Of a stretch of 64,000 bases of DNA, positions 56,630 to 64,000 are shown piece after piece. The stretch spans positions 248,001 to 312,000 of the forward strand of contig NZ_QODK01000001.1 in NCBI RefSeq assembly GCF_003324485.1. Direction: 5' to 3'. The notes beneath the pieces were generated by a model. The model saw nothing but the letters and a program-made list of their open reading frames with translations. It had not been told where the DNA came from and did no database searches. The position numbers were made by a program, and so were the translations under genes. The number at the start of each line of letters is the position of its first letter. The first letter of the stretch is position 1. The stretch comes from Cohaesibacter intestini. Lineage in GTDB: Bacteria > Pseudomonadota > Alphaproteobacteria > Rhizobiales > Cohaesibacteraceae.

Positions 56630-57709
56630 TCAAGCAAGGGGCACCAGATGGTTGTCCCATTGATGGCTGTAGCTCTCGCGACTGACCCTGTCACCCTCCG
56701 AGCTGACACAAATCTCGCCAGTGCCAGCGGAACGGATCAGCTCCGTGCCACGAAGTGCCACCCCGCAGACATCGGTTTCCTCGATCGCTTCGACCAGATG
56801 GCCGGTGCGGGCATCCATCAACAACAACAGGTTACCACGCGGCGATGTAGCTGCAACCAGACCACTTTCGGCCGAATAGGCGATGCTGCCAATATAGCCT
56901 TTGAGGCGCTGGTGCAGATGGTCTGGCACCTCCAGAAGACGCGGCGTCTGCCCCGGCTTATGCAGGCCGATCAGGGCCGGGCTGCTATGGACATCTCCTT
57001 GCCATTGCATCCCGAAAGCCACCTGCCCGTCCGAGCCGACGCCAAGATGACGGATGGAATTTTTGTGCATCCGGCGCGGCAAGACAAGCTGATCGGTTAC
57101 GTCACCTTTTAGGGTCATATAGGTCAGATTGGGTTCCATCACCGGGATGTTGAGCTTCTGTCTGCCGCTGTCCGGATGGGTTTCGATGCCGCCATTGGCA
57201 ACAACCAGATGCTTGCCGTCGGGCATCAGTTTGACATCGTGGGGGCCGATGCCATTGGATGGAAACTCGCCAATGCGTTCATACCAGCGATCCACGCTCC
57301 AGACGCCAATCATGCCGTTCGAGTTTTCGAAGTCGTTTTCGCTGGTGAAGAGAATTTTGCCGTCCGTTGTGTAGGTACCATGGCCATAGAAATGCCGCCC
57401 TCTTGGGGGTTCCAGCACCTGACGGATCAGGCCATCCACACAATCGACAACCAGGGCAAATCGACCTGGCCGACGCGCAAAACCAACAATTTCCGGCTGT
57501 CTGGGATGGGCGGCTGCCGCATGGCCACGATCCGGCAACGGCACCTCGAAGGAAATGCCTCCTTCATGGTTCAAACCAAACAACGCATAAGCGCCATTGT
57601 TCTTTCTGGCAGCGGAAATATAGGATGTCGGACCAATGCTGGCCCAAGTGAGGGTCGGACACAGGCCGACCGCTGCCATGCCAGCCATGAAAGAGCGGCG
57701 GTTGGTCAT
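56630..57709 (-). CDS. DUF1513 protein of the imelysin iron operon
   Basis: A 359-residue exported protein with a Tat-type leader (TNRRSFMAGMAAVGL) and a beta-propeller-like body with repeated strands (for example GHGTYTTDGKILFTSEND and GIGPHDVKLMPDGKHLVVANGG). DUF1513 proteins accompany imelysins and DUF1111 di-haem proteins. The ATG at 57709 lies 4 bases after the upstream stop, with GGAG 9 bases ahead. It is the last gene of that operon. Confidence 0.85.
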   Translation of the reverse strand: MTNRRSFMAGMAAVGLCPTLTWASIGPTSYISAARKNNGAYALFGLNHEGGISFEVPLPDRGHAAAAHPRQPEIVGFARRPGRFALVVDCVDGLIRQVLEPPRGRHFYGHGTYTTDGKILFTSENDFENSNGMIGVWSVDRWYERIGEFPSNGIGPHDVKLMPDGKHLVVANGGIETHPDSGRQKLNIPVMEPNLTYMTLKGDVTDQLVLPRRMHKNSIRHLGVGSDGQVAFGMQWQGDVHSSPALIGLHKPGQTPRLLEVPDHLHQRLKGYIGSIAYSAESGLVAATSPRGNLLLLMDARTGHLVEAIEETDVCGVALRGTELIRSAGTGEICVSSEGDRVSRESYSHQWDNHLVPLA

Positions 57710-57713
57710 TCTG

Positions 57714-58721
57714 TCAGTCTCCATCCAGTGAGTTGAAACCAGCGCCAATGCCGAGCTTCTGGGCTAGATACACGTCCAGATATTCAAGAATCTGGGTTAT
57801 GGCCACCTGCAACGCTTCGACCCGGATACGCCCCTGAATGGTGGCTACGGTGGAAAAGGTTGGGTCGTTGAGGTCTTCGGCCAACTTCAGGGCATTGGCA
57901 AAACGGCCATCGATATCAGCATCGCCGTCCGAAAGGATCATCGCCAGTTCACGGGTGGACTCGATCGCCATTTGAACATTGCGCAGCGAGCGCCCCGAGC
58001 GCCAGGCTTCAGCACGGCGCGGGCGGGGCTTTTTGAAGCTGCCCATCGGGCGGCCAAGCCGGGTCTGCGCGGTGAATTCAAGGCCGGTCTTGAGCGCGGT
58101 GTAGATCTGCTGCACTGCCTCGGCCTTGTCGCGGTAGATGTCGTTGCCCGGTTCGGTGATGCGCGTGGCGTAATCGGTCTGCCAGTCCGCCAATATCGCC
58201 TCGACATTGTGTGTGATGTCGGCGGTGATCAGCTTGACGAGATCGCAATAATGCCTGGCGGGTGTCTCAACAAAGCGCTTGTCATAAAGCAGGAAATCGA
58301 GCGCATAGAAACCCCGCCCCGCAATCGAGACATGACGGAAGTCTTCAAGGCTCTTCAACGCCGGATCATCGCCCTTCAAAAGCCGGTGCAGGGTTTTGGG
58401 CGTGAAGCCCTTGCTGTCGGGCCAGAAAGCCAGCGCGAAGGCACGATCATCCTGCTCTGAGGGACCAAAGCGCAAATGGCTCACAGCAATCCAGGCATCA
58501 AAGGCCGTGTGATAGGCATCCCTGACTTGTTCTTGATTGGTCCCGCATGCATTTTTGGCGGTCTGTTCGAGCGCCTCGGCGCGTTCGAGCAACGTTTCAT
58601 AGCGCGGAATGATATGCGCCTGAACAATCGCCTCAAGGTCCACCTCCTCTGTCGGGGTCGCGGCAAATGTGGGGCTTGCACCCATCAACAAGGCAAAAAG
58701 GGCGAGGCAGTATTTCAGCAT
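57714..58721 (-). CDS. Imelysin-family protein with degenerate metal motif
   Basis: A 335-residue imelysin (peptidase M75) domain protein with a signal peptide ending TFA. The family's GxHxxE motif reads GFYALD at residues 137-142, with the histidine replaced by tyrosine and the glutamate by aspartate. The rest of the helical bundle, including DAWIAVSHLRFGPSE, is well kept. It likely acts in the periplasm with the DUF1111 protein and IrpA; the loss of ligands suggests a structural or altered-metal role. Confidence 0.85.
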   Translation of the reverse strand: MLKYCLALFALLMGASPTFAATPTEEVDLEAIVQAHIIPRYETLLERAEALEQTAKNACGTNQEQVRDAYHTAFDAWIAVSHLRFGPSEQDDRAFALAFWPDSKGFTPKTLHRLLKGDDPALKSLEDFRHVSIAGRGFYALDFLLYDKRFVETPARHYCDLVKLITADITHNVEAILADWQTDYATRITEPGNDIYRDKAEAVQQIYTALKTGLEFTAQTRLGRPMGSFKKPRPRRAEAWRSGRSLRNVQMAIESTRELAMILSDGDADIDGRFANALKLAEDLNDPTFSTVATIQGRIRVEALQVAITQILEYLDVYLAQKLGIGAGFNSLDGD

Positions 58722-58847
58722 TGTAGCATCCAGTTCCCGTCATGCGCCTCACAGTGCGCAGACTGACAGTCGGTCATTGCGCGAAGGAATACCCCATTCC
58801 CACAGACGCCAAGCCAACATTTATCACTTATCGGCATGTCTGTCATA

Positions 58848-60407
58848 TTACAGACTTGTCAAAAAACGGATCAGGTCCTGTCTTTGGTCCGGTTCCATGG
58901 CAACCACGGCGTCGCGCTGGTTTTGCGCTTCGCCCCCATGCCACAAAACCGCTTCAAGCAGCGTGCGGGCACGGCCATCATGCAAATAGCTAGCCTTACC
59001 GGTTACCTGTTCGCTCAACCCCAGCCCCCAGAGCGGCGGGGTGCGCCACTCGCGGCCATTGGCAACCGCTTCGGGACGATTGTCGGCCAAGCCGTCCCCC
59101 ATGTCATGGAGCAAAAGGTCGCTATAGGGCCAGATCAGCTGGAAGGATTGCTCGGCGCGGTCCGCCAAGCGATGGGTGACAAAGGCGGGGCGATGGCAGG
59201 CGACACAGCCGGTCTGATGAAACAGCATCTTGCCCCGGAGCACCTCGGGGTCATCAACATGCCTGCGCGCAGGCACCGCCAGATTACGGCTATAAAAGGT
59301 CACCAGATCAAGGCCGGTCTCATCCACCTCCCAATGGCGCGCATCGCCGTCCCCATGGATTGCCGTGCGACACCGGGCCTGATGGGTCGTGCAATCGCCC
59401 CACGGATTTTGAAAGAGTGGCGTCGAGATGCCGATATCACCGGAAAAGGCATCGGCTGCCTGTTGGCGGACGGTGGGCATGCCAGCCTTGAGACCGAAAC
59501 GACCAAGCATCGGACGGCCATGTTCAACCGACCAGACACGATTGGGTCGACCTGAAATACCATCTTCATCGCGATCATCCGGGTCGGCCAAGGCCAGAAT
59601 ATCGGCTGCGGGAATGGCTTCGAGCAGGCCTAGCCCGATCATCGCCGGGGCAACGCGTGGGCTGAGCATTGCACCCTTGTGCAGCGGCCCATAGCCCAGT
59701 CCTGTCACCTGGTAGGTCGGCATTTGCAGGGTCGCAGTCTCACCGCCATTGAGCGCAACCTTTTTTTCCTCATAGCTCACTTTGAGCTGAAATTCGGCCC
59801 CGTGGCCGACGGCACTGAAATCCTGCAGCTGGTAGCCATAGGTTGGATCGGGGCCATAGGCGTGATAGCCGGGTATCTTGTCCTGCAAGGGATGCGAGGC
59901 AGCAGGCACCGAAACCCGCAGCAGCATCGAGACCGCACTGTCTTCATCGCTCTGTGGTGGATGGCCACGCCCGTCATTGATGTGGCACCGGCCACAGGAG
60001 CGGGCATTGTAAAGCGGGCCGAGACCATCGGAGGCTTTGGTGGAGGAGGGAGAGGAGACCCATAACTTCTCAAACAGGCTGTTGCCAAGCTCGAAATCGA
60101 GGGTCTTGTCAAAGTCCATGTTGCCAGAGGGCTGCGCAAAAGCCCGCTCATCCGACTTCGCTTCGACTGTGGCCGCCCCTGCGGACATCCGCTCGAAGGG
60201 CTGAGGCTTTGAGAAATCAGACGGGTATGCAGTCACCGCCCTGATGCGGGCACGCTCGGCCTTGGTCCGGGGCACCAGATCAAGGTGGGGATCGTCGTTG
60301 ATGGCGTCATAGATGGCCGGGACGGTCCGGTCTGCTGGGCTGAGGGGATCCGCCCACGCTGTCTCTGCAAGGCAGACTGCGGCGGCGAGGATCAGAAATC
60401 GGGTCAT
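58848..60407 (-). CDS. Di-haem c-type cytochrome, DUF1111 (DHOR)
   Basis: A 519-residue periplasmic protein with a leader ending TAWA and two haem-binding motifs, CGRCH at 138-142 and CVACH at 401-405. This is the DUF1111 di-haem oxidoreductase family, distantly related to bacterial peroxidases. Within an imelysin operon it may oxidise or reduce iron. ATG at 60407 starts the leader directly. It is third in the operon from the right. Confidence 0.9.
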   Translation of the reverse strand: MTRFLILAAAVCLAETAWADPLSPADRTVPAIYDAINDDPHLDLVPRTKAERARIRAVTAYPSDFSKPQPFERMSAGAATVEAKSDERAFAQPSGNMDFDKTLDFELGNSLFEKLWVSSPSSTKASDGLGPLYNARSCGRCHINDGRGHPPQSDEDSAVSMLLRVSVPAASHPLQDKIPGYHAYGPDPTYGYQLQDFSAVGHGAEFQLKVSYEEKKVALNGGETATLQMPTYQVTGLGYGPLHKGAMLSPRVAPAMIGLGLLEAIPAADILALADPDDRDEDGISGRPNRVWSVEHGRPMLGRFGLKAGMPTVRQQAADAFSGDIGISTPLFQNPWGDCTTHQARCRTAIHGDGDARHWEVDETGLDLVTFYSRNLAVPARRHVDDPEVLRGKMLFHQTGCVACHRPAFVTHRLADRAEQSFQLIWPYSDLLLHDMGDGLADNRPEAVANGREWRTPPLWGLGLSEQVTGKASYLHDGRARTLLEAVLWHGGEAQNQRDAVVAMEPDQRQDLIRFLTSL

Positions 60408-60468
60408 CAGGATGGTCAATTCGCAGGAGAAAGGGTGCGGCCCTTGAGAACCGCACCCCGCAAGAGAT

Positions 60469-61740
60469 CTATTCAAAAACCTTGCTTGGATTGTCAAGGC
60501 TGTCGGAGCCTTCAAACTCAACCTGATCAAGCTTCAAGGCTGAGACCACACGCTCGATGCTCTTGGTCTGGTCGACCAGCGCATCGACGCCCCCCATGAT
60601 CAGCGCTTCGCCGCCCTTGTTGCCACGCTCCAGCATGGAATCGTAGCTGAAACCGGCTTCCGCTGCCGATTTGATGCGGCCAAGCTTCATCATGGTGGTG
60701 GAGAGTTTGCCCCGCAGTTCGGCATCCAGATCCTTGTCGGACTTGGTGACCAGAGCAGACAGGGACGCCCCGTTGACCCGGGTGCCATCAACCCGGACAT
60801 ATTCGCCCAGATAGACATTCTGGATGCCCAGACCATCATAATAATGGCTGTTATGGGTGTTGTCCGAGAAGCAATCATGCTCTTCTTCCGGATCATTCAG
60901 CATCAGACCAAGGCGCATGCGCTCACCGGCCTGTTCCCCATAGGACAAGGAACCCATGCCGGTCAGAATGGTGATGATCCCAGCATTTTCATCGGCGGTC
61001 AGTGCCTTGCGTGCATCGCCTTCCGGCGCCCACTGGGCTGACATCCAGCCAAGATCGGAGACCAGCAGATCGGTCGCAGCCTTTAGATAAGCCCCGCGAC
61101 GGTCGCAATGGCCATTGGTGCAGGCGTCCCCTTTGGCATAGTCGGTCCAGGCGCGTTCCCCGGCCCCATGTGCGTGACCATGGGTGTCCTGACCCCAGAG
61201 CAGGAACTCGATCGCGTGGTAACCGGTTGCCACGTTGGCTTCGACACCGTCGGCTTCGTGCAAGGTGTCTGACAGAAGCTCAGGGGTGATGTCGGTTGCG
61301 TCGATTTCCTTGCCAGACAGCTCGAATTTCGGATTGGCAATGACATTCAATGCGGCATAGGCATTTTCATCGGTCGGACCGCCATAGGAGGCATCGACAT
61401 AATCGATCAGGCCTTCATCCAGCGGCCATGCATTGACCTTGCCTTCCCAATCATCAACGATGGCATTGCCAAAGCGATAGACCTCGGTTTGCTGATAAGG
61501 CACGCGAGAAGCCAGCCATGCGGCCTTGGCTTTGTTCAAGTTGGTTGCCGATGGATCGGCGATCAGCGCGTCGACAGCGGACTGCAGCTTCTTCGCCGTT
61601 GCAAGGCTGTCTTGGTATTTCGCCTCAGCAATATTGGCATAGGTTGCCAGAATGTCGCTTTTCTCGGATGCCTGGACACCAAAGGTCAGCCCCATCGTGG
61701 CGGCAATAGAACCAAAAATCATAAGGTCGCGTTTTTTCAT
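60469..61740 (-). CDS. irpA: Imelysin-family iron-regulated protein IrpA
   Basis: A 423-residue imelysin with signal peptide ending GVQA. The metal motif GYHAIE (173-178) is intact, followed by the His-rich DTHGHAHGAGE and a CTNGHC pair. IrpA-type proteins are periplasmic and iron-regulated. It is the first gene of irpA-DUF1111-imelysin-DUF1513. A RirA-like box lies 144 bases upstream. Confidence 0.9.
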   Translation of the reverse strand: MKKRDLMIFGSIAATMGLTFGVQASEKSDILATYANIAEAKYQDSLATAKKLQSAVDALIADPSATNLNKAKAAWLASRVPYQQTEVYRFGNAIVDDWEGKVNAWPLDEGLIDYVDASYGGPTDENAYAALNVIANPKFELSGKEIDATDITPELLSDTLHEADGVEANVATGYHAIEFLLWGQDTHGHAHGAGERAWTDYAKGDACTNGHCDRRGAYLKAATDLLVSDLGWMSAQWAPEGDARKALTADENAGIITILTGMGSLSYGEQAGERMRLGLMLNDPEEEHDCFSDNTHNSHYYDGLGIQNVYLGEYVRVDGTRVNGASLSALVTKSDKDLDAELRGKLSTTMMKLGRIKSAAEAGFSYDSMLERGNKGGEALIMGGVDALVDQTKSIERVVSALKLDQVEFEGSDSLDNPSKVFE

Positions 61741-61883
61741 AACGTCGCCCTTTCCCCTTTTTCAATATATCTTGTCGACCCCGACATCCGCCCTGTCAGG
61801 GAGGGAAAGCCCCGGCGGTCGACCTTGAACCTCGTGTTTGGCACTGTGTGATCTAAACACGGGTTGCCTCACGCGGCAAAACC

Positions 61884-61898
61884 TGAATTAAAATCTCA
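61884..61898. promoter_or_regulatory. Candidate RirA-type iron-responsive box
   Basis: TGA-N9-TCA (TGAATTAAAATCTCA) matches the published iron-responsive operator pattern of rhizobial RirA. It lies upstream of irpA in an A/T-rich tract where promoter elements are expected. The motif is short, so chance occurrence is possible. Confidence 0.4.
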
Positions 61899-61935
61899 GA
61901 AATGTAAAGTTGAATTTTTGATACATAATAAAAAT

Positions 61936-61960
61936 GCTGTTGAGAGCGACTCTCAACAGC
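61936..61960 (-). terminator. gph terminator
   Basis: GCTGTTGAGAG and its exact complement form an 11-bp stem with a 3-base loop, followed on the minus strand by TTTTTATT. It lies 61 bases after the gph stop and shields irpA's promoter region. Confidence 0.9.
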
Positions 61961-62021
61961 ACCATATTTGCCATAAAAATCAGATAGTTTCAGACTTTTA
62001 TATTAATTGCTCTACTCACCT

Positions 62022-62684
62022 TCAGGCAAGGACATAGGCACGCAGAGCATCAAAATGGGAGAAGGAAAAAGTGTGTGGCAGGCTTTCCAGTGGGGCCTTG
62101 CGATAGCCTTCACTATAGAGCGCAAAAGCGGGACCTGCGACACGCGCGGTCTCTGCATCGACTTCGCTATCGCCAACATAGAGGCACTGATCGACGCTCA
62201 GATTGCCATCCCCCAGAGCAGAAAGGGTGGTCAGCAACGGCTCGGCTGCGGGCTTGCGCTGGGGCAGGCTGTCGCCACCAATCACTTTGCCAAAATAGTG
62301 TGCCATATCCAGTTCCTTGAGGATCGACAAGGTCTGGGCTTCTGGCTTGTTGGTGCAAAGGCCCATCGGGATGCCCGCCTCGGCCAGCGCATCAAGGCAA
62401 TCGCGGACGCCGGGATAAAGGGTGGTACGCCCGGTCAGAGCGGCATTGTAATGATCGAGAAACGCCTTGATGAAGCTTTTCTGGCTGGCCTCATCCAGAG
62501 GCAGGTCAGTGGCCTTGGAGATCCGTTCCACCAGATTGGCAACGCCATTGCCAACAAAGGACCTGATCGTCGGCAGGTCCAAAGGTGATTTGCCCTGATC
62601 CTGCAACAACTTCTCGGATGCCCCATGAAGATCTGGAACACTGTCGATCAGGGTTCCGTCGAGATCAAAAATAACTGCCTTCAT
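62022..62684 (-). CDS. gph: Phosphoglycolate phosphatase
   Basis: A 220-residue HAD phosphatase. The nucleophile block is VIFDLDGTLIDSVPDLHGA, with motif II LCTNKPEAQT, K in QRKPAAEP and motif IV YVGDSEVD. It removes phosphate from 2-phosphoglycolate, formed by Rubisco oxygenation or DNA repair. Next to cbbY and fbp, photorespiratory clearance in a Calvin-cycle cluster is a fair inference. AAGGAAG precedes the ATG. Confidence 0.88.
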   Translation of the reverse strand: MKAVIFDLDGTLIDSVPDLHGASEKLLQDQGKSPLDLPTIRSFVGNGVANLVERISKATDLPLDEASQKSFIKAFLDHYNAALTGRTTLYPGVRDCLDALAEAGIPMGLCTNKPEAQTLSILKELDMAHYFGKVIGGDSLPQRKPAAEPLLTTLSALGDGNLSVDQCLYVGDSEVDAETARVAGPAFALYSEGYRKAPLESLPHTFSFSHFDALRAYVLA

Positions 62685-62715
62685 GGTCTTCCTTTCCTTT
62701 GTCAGCGGGCTCTTT

Positions 62716-63414
62716 TCACGGTCCCGCCTTTCCCGTCGTGATGGCCAGAATATGATCGGGCTTGATATGATCGGACACCCAGTCGGCGGCGCTCAGATCA
62801 TCTTGCTGGCAATATAGGCTCGGCGTGGCATATACCGCCAGCCCCGCAGCCTTGGCCGACGCGATGCCCGACTGGCTGCCTTCAAAGGCAAGACATTCTT
62901 GAGCGGTCAGGCCCAAGCGATCAAGCGCCAAATCATAGAGATTGGACTCGGGCCCCTTATGGCCCATATCCTCACAGGCCGCAACGACTTCGAAGATTTC
63001 ATCCGCCTCTTGCCCCCAGCAAGAGCGGCACAGGGCCTCTACATGGGGGCGCTTGGCGGTGGTGGCAATGGCCAGCCGCAAGCCCCGATGCAAGGCATGG
63101 GCGATCAACTCCTTCACCCCGGCCCGCAACGACAACAGGCCCTCGGACAGCAGATCACGGTAGCGGCGCATCTTGGCCTTGTAGATGGCACGGATTTCCG
63201 GGTCTTGCAGGGTGCGCAGACCATTGGGATGAGCTTTTTGATAGGCCCGCATCCGTTCCTTTCCACCGGTGATGCGCAGCAGTTTGTGGTAGGTCTCTTT
63301 CGACCAGTACCAGTCGAGGTGAAAGAACTCGAAGGTGTCATTGAAAGCGCGACGATGCGCCTCCTCGGTTTCCGCAAGGATCCCGTCGACGTCGAAAATC
63401 AGTGCCTTGATCAT
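62716..63414 (-). CDS. cbbY: CbbY-type HAD phosphatase
   Basis: A 232-residue HAD enzyme. The pattern LIFDVDGILAETEEAHRRAFNDTF, then TGGKERM and SLRAGVKELIAHALHRGLRLAI, matches CbbY proteins that degrade xylulose-1,5-bisphosphate, a Rubisco inhibitor. The ATG at 63414 has GGGGGGAACT upstream. It lies between fbp and gph. Confidence 0.85.
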   Translation of the reverse strand: MIKALIFDVDGILAETEEAHRRAFNDTFEFFHLDWYWSKETYHKLLRITGGKERMRAYQKAHPNGLRTLQDPEIRAIYKAKMRRYRDLLSEGLLSLRAGVKELIAHALHRGLRLAIATTAKRPHVEALCRSCWGQEADEIFEVVAACEDMGHKGPESNLYDLALDRLGLTAQECLAFEGSQSGIASAKAAGLAVYATPSLYCQQDDLSAADWVSDHIKPDHILAITTGKAGP

Positions 63415-63502
63415 AGTTCCCCCCAATTGCCACCCTGCTTGACGCTCTGTCTGATGGATATGGTAAAGTTTCTCGCCCTCAAAAGAGGGCCAAAAGGTGA
63501 GG

Positions 63503-64000
63503 TTATCGTCGGTCTGATGGCACCACGCCGGACAGACGGTCGAGTTCCTCGTCGGACATGGCGTGATAGTCCACGACCCGCGTCACATTGTCCGCCGACC
63601 CAAAAACATAAGCGGTGCGCACATGCAGTTTGGGTGCGGTCAGGGACAGAATGTCATTGACACTGTCGGTTGCCCGCCCACCGGCCTGTTCAACCAGAAA
63701 GGCGATTGGCGCGGCTTCGTAGACCATCCGCAACCGGCCTGCGCCATAGCCATCACGCTGGTCGGACGGATAGAGAAAAATCCCACCCCGGCTCATGATG
63801 CGATGGGTCTCGGCCACCAGAGAGGCAATCCAGCGCATGTTGAAATTGCGCCCCTTGGGGCCTTCAACCCCGGCCATGCAGCCATCGATGTAGGTGCGCA
63901 CGGGCTTGGTCCAGTGGCGATAATTGGACGCATTGATGGCATATTCCGACGAAACCGAAGGGATCGTCACATTCTCTCGTACCAGACAGAAACGGCCACT
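63503..64000 (-). CDS. fbp: Fructose-1,6-bisphosphatase class I, C-terminal part (cut by window edge)
   Basis: The last 165 residues are present; the N-terminus lies outside. [11 protein letters not shown] and the class-I active-site signature [15 protein letters not shown] with EQAGGRATD are visible. It makes fructose-6-phosphate in gluconeogenesis or the Calvin cycle. Eighty-eight bases separate it from cbbY, the pairing seen in cbb operons. Confidence 0.93.
   Translation of the reverse strand, partial: SGRFCLVRENVTIPSVSSEYAINASNYRHWTKPVRTYIDGCMAGVEGPKGRNFNMRWIASLVAETHRIMSRGGIFLYPSDQRDGYGAGRLRMVYEAAPIAFLVEQAGGRATDSVNDILSLTAPKLHVRTAYVFGSADNVTRVVDYHAMSDEELDRLSGVVPSDRR

Overview
The window looks like chromosome of an alphaproteobacterium, probably a Hyphomicrobiales member and possibly a marine, Cohaesibacter/Stappia-like one. 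That placement is inference from the gene repertoire: a rhizobial-type glycerol ABC transporter GlpSTPQUV, a TctDE system next to an orphan binding protein, a cbbY-type phosphatase beside fructose-1,6-bisphosphatase, and a RirA-like iron box. GC is moderately high, almost everything is coding, and I see no rRNA, tRNA, transposase, phage gene or CRISPR array. The region reads as carbon-uptake and iron-uptake gene blocks rather than a mobile island.

Layout. 1-2.3 kb: ferrous iron uptake (feoA/feoB, feoB cut by the window edge) divergent from two exported proteins, one of them a DUF4198 protein. 2.3-9.7 kb: a sugar operon (LsrB-type binding protein, fused ATPase, two permeases, a D-tagatose/D-psicose 3-epimerase family enzyme, a P-loop sugar kinase) divergent from a LacI regulator. 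9.7-12.7 kb: fucR-fucK divergent from fucA, with no fucose isomerase. 12.8-14.7 kb: MarR regulator, Tat/lipoprotein L,D-transpeptidase and a small unknown exported protein. 14.8-22.8 kb: LysR regulator divergent from a dipeptide ABC transporter that ends in a membrane-dipeptidase gene. 23-27 kb: MFS transporter, MaoC-fold hydratase, pyrE, HAD phosphatase. 27-33 kb: a complete ribose operon rbsD-A-C-B-R-K behind a 28-bp perfect operator palindrome.

33.5-38.5 kb: hemolysin-III-like membrane protein; a sigma-54 activator (AcoR type) divergent from an aldehyde dehydrogenase and a DUF779 protein. 38.6-43 kb: LytTR response regulator, LytS-type kinase and a CstA-family transporter, resembling the BtsSR/BtsT pyruvate system. 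43.1-44.7 kb: BlaI-like repressor and M56 (BlaR1-like) membrane protease without any beta-lactamase. 44.8-51.1 kb: glycerol ABC operon glpV-S-T-P-Q-U. 51.6-56.6 kb: AbrB-family membrane protein, an orphan periplasmic binding protein, and the divergent TctD/TctE two-component system. 56.6-61.7 kb: iron-type operon of imelysin (IrpA), di-haem DUF1111 protein, second imelysin and DUF1513 protein. 62-64 kb: gph, cbbY and the C-terminal part of fbp, probably the edge of a Calvin-cycle cluster.

How it fits together: at least four ABC importers are each encoded with a regulator or a catabolic enzyme for their substrate, and in all four a strong hairpin follows the binding-protein gene. The two iron loci at the left and right parts of the window both have candidate iron-responsive sites. 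The least explained parts are the LsrB-like transporter with its epimerase and kinase, the isomerase-less fuc block, the orphan binding protein with TctDE, the beta-lactamase-free BlaI/M56 pair and the paired imelysins.
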